Assembly: GCA_028821605.1 (NCBI GenBank)
Contig: JAPPFM010000030.1
Coordinates: forward strand, 19,313 to 83,312
Length of the DNA: 64,000 nucleotides
Direction: 5' to 3'
Source of the DNA: Candidatus Poribacteria bacterium
Lineage (GTDB): Bacteria > Poribacteria > WGA-4E > WGA-3G
The stretch's first letter is position 1, and each line of letters begins with the position of its first letter. A program made the position numbers and the translations under genes. The notes beneath the pieces were generated by a model. The model saw nothing but the letters and a program-made list of their open reading frames with translations, was not told the origin of the DNA and did not search any database. Positions 25,108 to 35,348 of the stretch are shown piece by piece.

Positions 25108-26124
25108 ATGAAAGCCATCGTTTTTGAGAAAATCCAGCAATTACGTATTCACGATAAGCCCATCCCTGCGCTTACTACTGGAGATGTACTTATCCAGATG
25201 GACCTCTGCGGTATTTGCGCATCCGACCTCGCTGCACTCCGTGGAGATGTGTCGGATTATGCACCACCCGTCGTGATGGGGCATGAACTTGCAGGCGTGA
25301 TAGTGGAGAGCCGACATCCGGATGTCAACATCGGTGAACGGGTTACGATCAATCCAATGCTCTCTTGTGGTGTGTGTGCCGAGTGTCAGAATGATCTGGA
25401 TAAGTACTGCAATACGATTGAAGGCATCGGACACGATATTGACGGTGGCTACGCCGAATATATGCGGATGCCAAAGCATGGCGTGGATACGGGTAAGCTT
25501 ATCCGAGTCCCGGACAGTATTCCGCCGGAAGAATTGCTCTTCCTGGAACCCTTGGGATGCTGCCTGAATGCGATGCAAGAGACTCTTTTCAAGGATTCTG
25601 TTGCTATCCTCGGTGCCGGTCCCATTGGTTTGATGTTCACGCAATTGGCAAAGCGGGCAGGTTTAGTAACCTACGTGGTGGAGCCTTTACCGCATCGCAG
25701 GACTGTTGCTGAAACCCTCGGTGCTGATCTTACTTTTGATACCTCACCTGAGGCTGTCACGCAGCTCCAAGAGATTACCCGTGGTGGTGTTGATACTGTC
25801 ATTTCTGCAACTACTAACGATGCTTCTGCAATTGCACTCGCTTTTGAGATTGTCCGCAGAGGGGGGTGCCTCAATTTCTTTGGGCTTGCCCCGGAAGGTG
25901 AAGAACTCCGCGTCAATCTTGAAGAATTTCACTATGCGGGCCACAAACTAATGGCTTCGTGGGCGTTTTCCCGTGCCAGCCTTGAAGAATCCAAACAACT
26001 CCTGATAGAGAAAGCACTCAATTTTGAACCTTTGCTAACGCATCGGTTTCCGATTGCAGAGGGTTTGGCAGCGTTTGATAACGCTGATGCGCAGCGCGGC
26101 ATCAAAACGGTTGTCCATCCCTAA
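25108..26124 (+). CDS. zinc-dependent medium-chain (sorbitol/threonine-type) dehydrogenase
   Basis: The 338-residue protein has the MDR layout: CGICASDLAALRG with catalytic zinc Cys, GHELAGVIVE with catalytic His-Glu, structural zinc cysteines CGVCAECQNDLDKYC, and a Rossmann segment VAILGAGPIGLMFTQLAKRAG with a later acidic residue (VVEP) favouring NAD. It most resembles L-threonine/sorbitol dehydrogenases. It follows the Gfo/Idh/MocA gene on the same strand after a 132-nt gap with no clear terminator. The alcohol oxidised is unknown. Confidence 0.92.
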   Translation: MKAIVFEKIQQLRIHDKPIPALTTGDVLIQMDLCGICASDLAALRGDVSDYAPPVVMGHELAGVIVESRHPDVNIGERVTINPMLSCGVCAECQNDLDKYCNTIEGIGHDIDGGYAEYMRMPKHGVDTGKLIRVPDSIPPEELLFLEPLGCCLNAMQETLFKDSVAILGAGPIGLMFTQLAKRAGLVTYVVEPLPHRRTVAETLGADLTFDTSPEAVTQLQEITRGGVDTVISATTNDASAIALAFEIVRRGGCLNFFGLAPEGEELRVNLEEFHYAGHKLMASWAFSRASLEESKQLLIEKALNFEPLLTHRFPIAEGLAAFDNADAQRGIKTVVHP

Positions 26125-26337
26125 CAACAAATTTCCCGATTTGCTATTATCCTACATAACTTCAAACGCTTTTCGTTTGACTTCGTTGCGTTTTTGTGGT
26201 ATTTTTAATGATAGAAGGTGCTAAGTTCGTCTAATTAGTAAAAAGAGGAATACCAATTTCAACGTAGCTTGCAAGCCAAAACTCGTGATACTAAAGCCAA
26301 CATGGCTTGCAAGTTTCCGAAACTTGCGATAGAAAAT

Positions 26338-27177
26338 ATGATTCTCGGTGCACATGTGTCCACTTCAGGTGGGTTACACAATGCCATTAAAAATGGCGAA
26401 GAACTCCACTGCGACACGATCCAAATTTTCTTGAGAAATCCGAATCGGTGGCAAGCAAAACCGCCAACCGCCGCGATAATTGAAAAATTTCGTGATGCTT
26501 GGACGGAATCTCCCATTGGAGATGTAATAGTTCACGATATCCACTTGAGTAATCTTGCCTCGCCGAAAACGGAAGTGCTTGAGAAATCCCGCCAACAGTT
26601 TCAGGAGCAGATGGAACTTGCGCATGTACTCGGTCTCCGCTATATTGTTACCCACCTCGGCGCGCACCTTAACGAAGGCGAGGCGTTCGGCTTAAAACAG
26701 TTAAGCCAGAGTTTCGATTTCCTCTTTGAAAACGTTGAAGCATCGGATGTCACTATTCTCCTTGAGACCACCGCTGGACAAGGCACGAACCTCGGCTACT
26801 GTTTTGAACATTTGCGCGATGTTATCGGTATGTCAAAATATCAGGATCGGTTCGGGGTCTGTTTGGATACATGCCATGTTTTTGCCGCTGGTTATGACCT
26901 ACGGACCGAAGCTGACTGCGAGGGGACGTTTAATCGGTTTGATGACATCGTCGGCCTTGCACGATTAAAGGCTTTTCATCTCAACGACGCAAAATCAACC
27001 TATCAGAGTCGTGTAGATCGGCATGAACACATTGGCGATGGCAACATCGGTGCAACTGCATTTGCATATATCCTCAACGATTCTCGATTTGCGGAAATTC
27101 CACTCATTATTGAAACGCCACAGATGGAAACTATGCACAAGACAAACCTGGCGACTTTGCGTCAACTAAAGGCGTAG
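26338..27177 (+). CDS. nfo: endonuclease IV (AP endonuclease)
   Basis: The 279-residue protein starts with MILGAHVSTSGGLHNAI, the Nfo N-terminus, so the ATG at 26338 is preferred over a longer frame beginning in a GCTTGCAAGC repeat. Further conserved parts are IVTHLGAHL, ILLETTAGQGTNLG, GVCLDTCHVFAAGYD, FHLNDAKSTYQSRVDRHEHIGDG and LIIETPQ, which supply the three-zinc ligands. It cuts 5' to abasic sites in base-excision repair. A hairpin CAAACG/CGTTTG at 26163-26179 lies in the gap before it. Confidence 0.95.
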   Translation: MILGAHVSTSGGLHNAIKNGEELHCDTIQIFLRNPNRWQAKPPTAAIIEKFRDAWTESPIGDVIVHDIHLSNLASPKTEVLEKSRQQFQEQMELAHVLGLRYIVTHLGAHLNEGEAFGLKQLSQSFDFLFENVEASDVTILLETTAGQGTNLGYCFEHLRDVIGMSKYQDRFGVCLDTCHVFAAGYDLRTEADCEGTFNRFDDIVGLARLKAFHLNDAKSTYQSRVDRHEHIGDGNIGATAFAYILNDSRFAEIPLIIETPQMETMHKTNLATLRQLKA

Positions 27178-27220
27178 GCAAGTCTACAGTATTGAAGTAG
27201 AAACCGGCGGAGATTAAGGT

Positions 27221-27400
27221 GTGTCTATCGGTTTTTGGGAAGTAACCTTTCTTATTATCCTTTTTTTCGGAATCGTCATCGTATCACGTTTTGTGGAGCG
27301 TTCTCGAACAAAGCGGATTTGTCCTGAATGTGGATTGGCGATCCGGACACATACATCCAACTGTCCAGCGTGTGGACGTAATTTTCCAACAAAGGTATAA
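27221..27400 (+). CDS. 59-residue membrane protein with zinc ribbon, GTG start
   Basis: A frame starting GTG at 27221, eight bases after GGAG, encodes MSIGFWEVTFLIILFFGIVI... (one transmembrane helix, residues about 6-23), then a basic stretch and a zinc ribbon with CPECG and CPACG. It stops at 27400, five bases before the metal-binding-protein gene, so the two are probably co-translated. Single-helix zinc-ribbon peptides are widespread and poorly known; no function is claimed. Confidence 0.65.
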   Translation: MSIGFWEVTFLIILFFGIVIVSRFVERSRTKRICPECGLAIRTHTSNCPACGRNFPTKV

Positions 27401-27404
27401 CATC

Positions 27405-27611
27405 ATGGAAAAGACAAAATTGAAAATTGGCGGAATGTCCTGTGAACATTGCGTCAAAACTGTAACTAATGCACTCACTGAGCTTCCGGGTGTTCGGCGC
27501 GCGAAGGTGAATTTGCGCAAAGCGGAGGCTGTTGTGCATTTTGATGCCTCGCACGTTACCACTGCGAATCTTACAGAGGCAATAACCGCAGCAGGTTTTG
27601 AGGTAATATAG
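27405..27611 (+). CDS. heavy-metal-associated (CopZ-like) small protein
   Basis: The 68-residue protein is a single HMA domain: MEKTKLKIGGMSCEHCVKTV with the metal-binding CxxC, then LPGVRRAKVNLRKAEAVVHFD and the end LTEAITAAGFEV. This size and motif are those of CopZ-type copper chaperones; some relatives bind mercury or zinc. The ATG at 27405 is preferred over a longer frame that lies over the preceding gene. No copper ATPase is nearby. Confidence 0.9.
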   Translation: MEKTKLKIGGMSCEHCVKTVTNALTELPGVRRAKVNLRKAEAVVHFDASHVTTANLTEAITAAGFEVI

Positions 27612-27834
27612 GTTTGACTAAAACGTATACTAAACTTTGGACAATTTTAAGAGTTTTCATATAGGAGTTGGGTATACAGATGTCGCCCCGCTGGGGCTTT
27701 CCCATTTTCGGTTGTGTGCATTCTATAGACATTCTGAAGAAATACGCAAAAACACCAAAATTTGTTAGTAGTAACTTGGGTTATAATAGACACAGTAGGC
27801 GATCAGTGCGGACTCCATTCTCTAAGGTGTGTAG

Positions 27835-29127
<1,293 letters not shown>

Positions 29128-29140
29128 GCAACGTGCATGT

Positions 29141-30244
29141 TTGTCAGACGTGAGACGTATTGTCGTAAAAGTTGGTAGCAGTACCATTTCAGAAGGTGCG
29201 AATCTCAATGAAGATGCACTCCATGGGCTTGTCCACGATTTAGCACTCGTTAAACAGGACGGTGTGGAAGTTATCCTCGTCACATCTGGGGCGATCGCCG
29301 CAGGCTGGCCACAACTCGGTCTAAAGCAGCGACCACAGACGCTACCGCTCTTACAAGCCGCTGCTGCTGTTGGACAGATCCAGTTGATGGCGGTTTACGA
29401 GGAACTATTTCGCAACTATGGGCAGCAGGCCGCCCTCATGCTCCTTACACGCGACGATTTCTCTAATCGGGAACGCTACACCCGCATGAACGATACGATG
29501 CGCGCCCTTCTCCATCTCGGCGTGATTCCGATTATCAATGAAAACGATACCGTTGCTGTTGACGAAATTAAGGTCGGTGATAACGATACCCTCTCTGCTT
29601 ACGTGACGAACCTCGCTCAGGCACAACTCCTCGTTATTCTGTCAGATCAGGCAGGATTTTACACCGCAGACCCAAGACACAATCAAAACTCGGAATTGAT
29701 TCACACTGTCACATCTATTTCAGAGGGGATATGGCAAGCCGCTGGAACTGCTGGTACAACGAGCGGCACTGGCGGCATGGTGACAAAGTTGCGTGCAGCA
29801 GAAATTGTCACCAGTTCAGGAGAAATGATGGTGATGGCACACGGACGAGAACCGCTTGTTGTCACAAGACTCTTGAAAGGTGAACTGCTCGGAACACTAT
29901 TCCTGTCTCAAACCCGTATCTCTGGACGCAAGCGATGGATCGCCTATTCGCGTCCTCCTAAAGGCAGACTCTTCGTTGATAACGGCGCACGAGACGCGCT
30001 CGTGCAAGGTGGGAAAAGTCTACTGCCTGCTGGCATCCACCGTGTGGAGGGCAACTTCGACTATAGTGACACGGTTTCATGTCTCACGGAAAATGGTGTG
30101 GAGTTCGCACGCGGCTTAGTAAACTACAATGCTATAGAGACCGCCAAACTCGCAGGGAAACACACGAAGGATATTGAAAACATTCTCGGCTACCGCGATT
30201 ACGATGAAATCATACATCGGGATAATCTTGTCCTGCTGGATTGA
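29141..30244 (+). CDS. proB: glutamate 5-kinase
   Basis: The product has an amino-acid kinase domain (RRIVVKVGSSTIS, ILVTSGAIAAGWPQLG, NENDTVAVDEIKVGDNDTLSA, GTGGMVTKLRAAEI) and a C-terminal PUA domain, as in bacterial ProB. It makes gamma-glutamyl phosphate for proline synthesis. The start is uncertain: TTG at 29141 gives a family-like N-terminus 14 nt after obg; GTG at 29150 or ATG at 29081 (inside obg) are alternatives, and none has a good ribosome site, so coupling to obg is likely. proA is not in the window. Confidence 0.92.
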   Translation: MSDVRRIVVKVGSSTISEGANLNEDALHGLVHDLALVKQDGVEVILVTSGAIAAGWPQLGLKQRPQTLPLLQAAAAVGQIQLMAVYEELFRNYGQQAALMLLTRDDFSNRERYTRMNDTMRALLHLGVIPIINENDTVAVDEIKVGDNDTLSAYVTNLAQAQLLVILSDQAGFYTADPRHNQNSELIHTVTSISEGIWQAAGTAGTTSGTGGMVTKLRAAEIVTSSGEMMVMAHGREPLVVTRLLKGELLGTLFLSQTRISGRKRWIAYSRPPKGRLFVDNGARDALVQGGKSLLPAGIHRVEGNFDYSDTVSCLTENGVEFARGLVNYNAIETAKLAGKHTKDIENILGYRDYDEIIHRDNLVLLD

Positions 30245-30560
30245 TTTTGCGTTGGCTGCCAGTTGAGATGGGTGCGATTAGAACCGCACCGAATACGTCA
30301 GTTTGAGAAGGATACTCTGTCTGCCTCTCATGCTCTGAGGCTAAAGTTCTCAGGGGAAACGCGTATTCGTATTTTCAGGTCTCTTAGGTGGGGTAGCGCG
30401 CTCAGGAGATCGCTCCTAACGGTTTTGAGAATTTCTGTTGACAGGTCTGCACAAATAGCATATACTTTTTCCACTGTTTGGTGGAAGAACGGTGTGCTAA
30501 TTCAGCGGATGAGAATTGAACTGGACCCTATGAAGATTTCACGCAATATTCAGAAGAGAT
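30245..30560. other. repeat-bearing spacer between proB and the ABC operon
   Basis: This stretch contains a hairpin-forming GGTGCGATTAGAACCGCACC at 30270-30289, related to one at 54180-54200, and an AGGAGATCGCTCCTAAC element at 30404-30420 like others at 9009-9028 and 51170-51190. A 105-codon frame here lacks any family features and is not called. The promoter for the next operon is probably in the last 100 nt but was not identified. Confidence 0.5.
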
Positions 30561-31415
30561 ATGAAAAACATTTTTGAAGTTAAAGTTAATGCAAAAACAC
30601 ATTTAGTTGTTCAAAGCGATACGGGACGTTGTTTGGGTGGAGTGGGTGCTAATTTTTATCGTCCCTTTGTTTTTCCGTTCTATACGCCAGCAGGACATAC
30701 CGTTGTTCAGGAGTTCGCCTTTGATCATCCGTTCCACAACGGTATTTTCGTTGGACAAGGACCGGTGCATGTCGGCGAGAGGGAAGCAGGTTTTTGGGCA
30801 TCACCGCCTCGCCGCTCCTTTACAGACAAAGTCTTTGAAAAGTTGGGACGGATGGACACGCAGAAAGAGGTTGACATTACCCCGCATGCCGATGGTGTTC
30901 AGTTCGTCCAAAACGTTGTCTGGCGGGATGAAAACGAAGAACCGCTGATTGATGAAATCCGGACTGTCAATCTTTTCGCGCTTGATGATGCCACAGTCTG
31001 CGATATGACGAGCGAAAAAATTGCGTCCTACGGTGCTGCAACATACCCACAGACAAAGTTTGGAAGCATTGGCATGCGTGTCGAGCCGAGACTTCTGCCT
31101 GTCATGGGTGGTATTGTGCTGGCGGACAACGGACGTAAAGGGAGCGTTGATGTCGTTCATGAAGGCGAATCGGACTATGTTGCCTATCAGAACTTGCTAA
31201 CCGGACACGGACAATTTGGTGTTTTTATGTCAATCCTTGATGAGAATATTCGGGGTCCGTGGTTCATTCGGGATTATGGGATGGCACTCTATAACCCAAC
31301 TTGGACGGATTCCGTATCAACACCAGCGGGTGAGCGTTGGAAAGTTGCGCTTCGATACGTCGCTTATGATGGAGAATTAACGGCGGGAAGAGCCGAAAAA
31401 TGGTGTCTGCTGTAG
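30561..31415 (+). CDS. DUF6807 (PmoA-like) family protein
   Basis: The 284-residue protein matches the family often labelled PmoA/DUF6807: TPAGHTVVQEFAFDHPFHNGIFVGQGPVHVG near the N-terminus, then beta-rich sequence ending in GPWFIRDYGMALYNPTW and RWKVALRYVAYDG. The family name comes from a doubtful link to methane monooxygenase and does not indicate that activity; members accompany carbohydrate-degrading genes. Its stop is followed directly by the ATG of the ABC ATPase, so it is the first gene of a transporter operon, and it may act on the imported compound. Confidence 0.8.
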   Translation: MKNIFEVKVNAKTHLVVQSDTGRCLGGVGANFYRPFVFPFYTPAGHTVVQEFAFDHPFHNGIFVGQGPVHVGEREAGFWASPPRRSFTDKVFEKLGRMDTQKEVDITPHADGVQFVQNVVWRDENEEPLIDEIRTVNLFALDDATVCDMTSEKIASYGAATYPQTKFGSIGMRVEPRLLPVMGGIVLADNGRKGSVDVVHEGESDYVAYQNLLTGHGQFGVFMSILDENIRGPWFIRDYGMALYNPTWTDSVSTPAGERWKVALRYVAYDGELTAGRAEKWCLL

Positions 31416-33047
31416 ATGGATAAAGAAAACATCCTCGAACTTCGGAATGTTACGAAAACCTTCGGCGATTTTGTTGCTGTTGACAGTGTTGATTTTGAAC
31501 TCCAAGCCGGTGAAATCCACGCGATTTTAGGTGAAAATGGCGCGGGGAAGTCCACGCTGATGAATCTGATCTATGGTATTTACCAACCATCAGGCGGACG
31601 CATCTATGTTACAGATCGCGAAAAGTGGCGGCGCAGGTTCCGAGCGAAGTCGCCGCGCGATGCGATTGCAAACGGGATCGGTATGGTACATCAGCATTTC
31701 ATGCTGATTGAAAATCTCACTGTTGCTGAGAATATTGCCTTAGCTCTTGGACAATTAAAAGGAAAGCAGAAAGATCGGATGGAAGGATCGAAGATCGGAT
31801 GGATGGATGCCCCTCAATCTTCCAATCTTCCACGCTTCCTGTCTTCTCTTCCATTCCCTGCTTTTTGGTTTAAGAAAGAGGATGCGATTCGTATTACTCA
31901 AGAACTTTCGGAACGGTTTGGTTTAGCTGTAGATCCAACTGCGCTGGTACGGACGCTCTCGGTCGGTTTGAAACAGCGTGTAGAAATTCTAAAGGCACTC
32001 GCTGTTGATGCCCGAATTCTGATTCTCGACGAACCGACAGCCGTCTTGAGTCCGCAAGAGGTAGAAGGCTTTTTTACAATTCTACGCAAACTTCAAGCTG
32101 ATGGTCGCGCAATCATCTTCATTAGCCATAAAATGAAAGAGGTTTTGAGTATCAGTGATAGGATTACTGTCTTGCGACGCGGCAAGAAGGTGTACCTTGG
32201 TAAGACAGGAGAACTGACTGCACGAGAACTCGCACGGGAAATGATTGGCGAAGAAATTGATGAGGTGGAACGTTCAACCAGTTCGCATCTGGAAAGTGAT
32301 CCTCCGGACAGTCTCCTACAACTTTCAAATCTAACGGTACTCGGCAGCCGAGACGAAGTCGCAGTTTCAGATGTCTCTATGGAGACACATCGCGGTGAGA
32401 TCGTTGGTATTGCGGGTGTAGATGGCAATGGACAGCGCGAACTCGCTGAGGCGATCATGGGGTTACGACACAACGCATCTGGAACGATAAACATCTTGGG
32501 TGCTAACCCGAAAGGGATAAATGCGGTGCGGCATCGCGGTGTCGGCTATATCCCTGAAGATAGACAGACGACAGGTGTCATCGCAGCATTTTCAGTTACG
32601 GAAAACCTCTTGTTGAATGTAACACACTTAGAAAACATTGCCCAGTGGAATATTCTTAACCAGAAAAGAAAACGTGAAACAGCAGAAAATCTAATTGCTG
32701 ATTATGACATCCGCCCCCCTAACCCAGATATTCTAACTTCTGCCCTCTCTGGCGGCAATCAACAGAAAATCGTCATCGCCAGAGAAATCTCACTTCAGCC
32801 CGACCTCCTTATCGCTGTCAATCCCACACGCGGTTTAGATGTCAACGCCGCTCGCTATGTACACGAGAATCTGTTGGCACAACGCGACAAAAAGAAGTCT
32901 GTGCTCTTAATCTCAACAGAACTGGACGAGGTACTGCTGCTGAGCGATCGACTTTATGTCATGTCAAGAGGCAAACTCATCGAAGCGACCGCACAACGCA
33001 ACAACATCGAAGCACTCGGATTATTAATGACGGGGGAAGGGTTATAA
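31416..33047 (+). CDS. BMP-type ABC transporter ATP-binding protein (nucleoside/sugar importer)
   Basis: The 543-residue protein has two ATPase halves in tandem: Walker A GENGAGKST and signature LSVGLKQRVEILKALAVD in the first; GVDGNGQRELAEAI and LSGGNQQKIVIAREI with NPTRGLDVNA in the second. This layout is that of RbsA/YufO/MglA-type importers, and the permeases that follow point to the BMP (nucleoside or purine) group. After NIALALGQL in the first half there are about 37 extra residues (GKQKDRMEGSKIGWMDAPQSS..) encoded by a palindromic repeat; the conserved sequence resumes at ITQELSERFGLAVDP. The periplasmic binding protein is not in the window. Confidence 0.93.
   Translation: MDKENILELRNVTKTFGDFVAVDSVDFELQAGEIHAILGENGAGKSTLMNLIYGIYQPSGGRIYVTDREKWRRRFRAKSPRDAIANGIGMVHQHFMLIENLTVAENIALALGQLKGKQKDRMEGSKIGWMDAPQSSNLPRFLSSLPFPAFWFKKEDAIRITQELSERFGLAVDPTALVRTLSVGLKQRVEILKALAVDARILILDEPTAVLSPQEVEGFFTILRKLQADGRAIIFISHKMKEVLSISDRITVLRRGKKVYLGKTGELTARELAREMIGEEIDEVERSTSSHLESDPPDSLLQLSNLTVLGSRDEVAVSDVSMETHRGEIVGIAGVDGNGQRELAEAIMGLRHNASGTINILGANPKGINAVRHRGVGYIPEDRQTTGVIAAFSVTENLLLNVTHLENIAQWNILNQKRKRETAENLIADYDIRPPNPDILTSALSGGNQQKIVIAREISLQPDLLIAVNPTRGLDVNAARYVHENLLAQRDKKKSVLLISTELDEVLLLSDRLYVMSRGKLIEATAQRNNIEALGLLMTGEGL
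31756..31866. repeat. GGATGGAAGG-type palindromic repeat inserted in frame within the ABC ATPase gene
   Basis: About 111 nt with a purine-rich first half (GGATGGAAGG, GGATGGATGG) and a pyrimidine-rich second half (CTTCCAATCTTCC, CTTCCATTCC), bordered by AAAGGAAAGCAG and CCCTGCTTTTT. Length is a multiple of three and the frame is open. It resembles the ubiE insert at 17585-17641. Confidence 0.65.
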
Positions 33048-33179
33048 GTTATAAGTTATAAGTTAAAGAGGTTCCTTGCAGTAATTCAACGGGTCTTGGA
33101 ATATTCCAGAGCAAGGTTGATTGTTCCCAAACGCCTCTTAACCAACAACTTATAACTAACAACCGACAACTCTTAAAAC
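33046..33179. repeat. palindromic intergenic repeat (GTTATCAGT family)
   Basis: Tandem TTATAAGT units on the left and CTTATAACTAACAACCGACAACTC on the right form imperfect inverted ends about 70 nt apart, with GAGGTT/CCTCTTAAC inner arms. It fills the gap between ABC ATPase and the first permease. The same type of element occurs in many gaps of this window. Confidence 0.7.
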
Positions 33180-34235
33180 ATGATAGTAAAAAAAATCAAT
33201 ATTCACTGGGTCGCAACACCTGTTATAATTCTCGCGAGTGCCTTTGTCACAAACGCCATTATAATGTTGCTGTGTCATTATAACCCATTGGAAGCTTACC
33301 AAGCAGCAGTGAGCGGTGCGTTCGGTAATAGTAGGAAATTGGGAGAAACGCTGGTGAAAAGTACCCCGTTTCTGATGGCAGGACTCTCGGTTGCGATGGC
33401 ATTTCGGTGTGGGATCTGGAATATTGGTGCCGAAGGACAATTTTTGATAGGCGCGTTAACGGCGACATGGTTTGGAACGAAGCTCGCTCCACTTTTCCCT
33501 CAAAACACGTGGATTGCTGTACCAATCTGCCTCTGCTTTGCCACATTCGCAGGCGGAATATGGGGACTCATTCCCGCCGTTCTTAAGGTGACACGTGGGG
33601 TCAACGAAGTTATCAGTACGATTATGTTGAACTACGTCGCTCTCCATCTGGTGAGTTTGATGATAGATGGCGGTCCATTGCAGGAAACAGCACAACGCGG
33701 TCCTCAGAGTGATCGGATCGTAGAGTGGGTGTTCCTCCCGCGGCTTATCTCACCGCATCGAGTCCACCTCGGCATTGTCATCGCTGTGATATTGGCGATC
33801 ATCCTCACGTTTGTCCTCTTTCGGACAGCGTTTGGATACCAACTCCGGGCAGTCGGCGAGGGGGCTGCTGCAGCAGAAGCAGCAGGAATTTCGATTGTCC
33901 AGAACACACTCCGGGTCTTTTTTATCAGTGGTGCACTCGCAGGACTCGGTGGGGCAATTGAGCTGACAGCACTGACCCGTCGACTTTTCCTCAACTTTTC
34001 GCCCGGATACGGTTATACAGCAATTGCTGTTGCGCTGTTAGCGAAGTTGAATCCGTTGGTGACGGTTGCTGCTGCCCTCCTGTTTGGTGCCCTGACAACC
34101 GGTTCGTATAGCATGCAACGGGAAGTGGGTATCTCTGACAAAGTAACGTTCATAATGCAAGCAACAATTCTGCTTTTCGTTATTGGTTATGGTTCTGTCC
34201 AACTTTTCCGTAAGCGTGCGACTGCACAGGAATAG
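33180..34235 (+). CDS. BMP-type ABC transporter permease
   Basis: The 351-residue membrane protein has about nine hydrophobic helices and matches the YufP/NupP-type permeases: GTPFLMAGLSVAMAFRCGIWNIGAEGQFLIGAL in the pattern of this family, then NEVISTIMLNYVA, VGEGAAAAEAAGI and LSPGYGYTAIAVALLAKLNP (here FSPGYGYTAIAVALLAKLNP). It should form the channel with the permease at 34416-35348. Confidence 0.93.
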   Translation: MIVKKINIHWVATPVIILASAFVTNAIIMLLCHYNPLEAYQAAVSGAFGNSRKLGETLVKSTPFLMAGLSVAMAFRCGIWNIGAEGQFLIGALTATWFGTKLAPLFPQNTWIAVPICLCFATFAGGIWGLIPAVLKVTRGVNEVISTIMLNYVALHLVSLMIDGGPLQETAQRGPQSDRIVEWVFLPRLISPHRVHLGIVIAVILAIILTFVLFRTAFGYQLRAVGEGAAAAEAAGISIVQNTLRVFFISGALAGLGGAIELTALTRRLFLNFSPGYGYTAIAVALLAKLNPLVTVAAALLFGALTTGSYSMQREVGISDKVTFIMQATILLFVIGYGSVQLFRKRATAQE

Positions 34236-34415
34236 TAGAGGGAATAGTTTTAACCATCAACTCGCCTCCGTTATAGTTGATGGTTAAAGTTATCAGTTGG
34301 TTCTCCTTGCAGTGAGAGTTACAAGAGGGTTCTGTTAAACGAAAACCTCTTAACTGAAAACTGAAAGGTTTTTTGAAAGAAAACCGTACTGAAAACTGAT
34401 AATCAGTAGAAAAAT
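34236..34415. repeat. palindromic intergenic repeat (GTTATCAGT family)
   Basis: Contains the inverted pair TTTAACCATCAACT / AGTTGATGGTTAAA (34249-34288), then AGTTATCAGTT, CCTTGCAGTGAGAGTT and a right end ACTGAAAACTGAAAGGTTTTTTGAAAGAAAACCGTACTGAAAACTGATAATC in pieces. The GGTTTT..AAAACC core hairpin is shared with copies at 39025, 46082, 50264 and 51847. Confidence 0.7.
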
Positions 34416-35348
34416 ATGTTTGAAGAGATTCTTTCAGCTACAATTCGCGGGGCAACCCCGCTGCTACTCGCGGCGTTAGGCGAAGTCATTTCCCAACGCG
34501 CGGGTGTGCTTAACATCGGTATTGAGGGGATGATGCTCATCGGCGCGTTCTTTGGGATGGTTGGCTCATTCTACACGGCGGAATTCGCGATGTTCGCACC
34601 GTGGTGCGGATTGTTTATAGCAGGATTCAGTGGGCTTATCGCTGCAGCGTTGTTTGGACTGTGTGCGATAAGATTGCGTGGAGACCAAGTTATTATCGGC
34701 ACAGCGATGACGCTTTTAGCGTTGGGTTTGACAGAGGTCATCTACCAGCGACTCTTTGGTATAACAGGCATCGCACAAGGAGTGCCAGCGTTTCAGCAGA
34801 TAGACATCCCCTTGCTTTCACAAATTCCTTTTCTTGGACCTGCACTGTTTTCACACAATATCCTTGTTTTCATTACGTTTCTGCTGGTGCCGTGTGTCTA
34901 TTTTTTCTTGTACCACACGCAACCCGGGCTTCGGATACGCGCCTGTGGTGAGCATCCAAGGGCAATTGCCGCTGCTGGCTCTAACGTCCACCGTTTGAGA
35001 ATGCTCTGTTTGCTATTTGCGGGTGCTATGGCAGGCATGGCGGGCGGTTATCTCTCTATTGCCGATGTCCCATATTTTACGCCTGGGATGACGGTTGGAC
35101 GTGGATTTATTGCTCTGGCGATCGTTATTTTTGGGAAATGGCATCCTGTGAAGGCATGCGGTGCTGCGCTGCTTTTTGGACTCGGTTCAGCATTGGATGC
35201 GCGGTTCCAAGCGTTAGGGTGGGAAATCCCGTACCAGCTGTTTTTGATGTTGCCCTATGTGCTCTGTTTAGCAGTGTTGGCGGGGTTTGTTGGACGTGCC
35301 GAAGCACCTCTTGCGCTGGGAAAACCCTACGGCGAGTCAGAAGAATAG
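34416..35348 (+). CDS. BMP-type ABC transporter permease, second subunit
   Basis: The 310-residue membrane protein has the YufQ-type signature: ATPLLLAALGEVISQRAGVLNIGIEGMMLIGAF in the family pattern, then RLRGDQVIIGTAMTLLALG, RACGEHPRAIAAAGSNV, and MTVGRGFIALAIVIFGKWHP. It completes the DUF6807-ATPase-permease-permease operon. No gene for a lipoprotein binding protein follows on this strand, where a repeat-filled gap and then opposite-strand genes begin. Confidence 0.93.
   Translation: MFEEILSATIRGATPLLLAALGEVISQRAGVLNIGIEGMMLIGAFFGMVGSFYTAEFAMFAPWCGLFIAGFSGLIAAALFGLCAIRLRGDQVIIGTAMTLLALGLTEVIYQRLFGITGIAQGVPAFQQIDIPLLSQIPFLGPALFSHNILVFITFLLVPCVYFFLYHTQPGLRIRACGEHPRAIAAAGSNVHRLRMLCLLFAGAMAGMAGGYLSIADVPYFTPGMTVGRGFIALAIVIFGKWHPVKACGAALLFGLGSALDARFQALGWEIPYQLFLMLPYVLCLAVLAGFVGRAEAPLALGKPYGESEE

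Noticed and set aside
30263..30577. A 104-codon plus-strand frame before the DUF6807 gene
   Set aside because: It overlaps hairpin repeats and the start of the next gene, and has no recognisable sequence pattern.
30561..31415. Particulate methane monooxygenase subunit
   Set aside because: The PmoA label of this family does not reflect the membrane enzyme; there are no membrane helices and no pmoB/pmoC.
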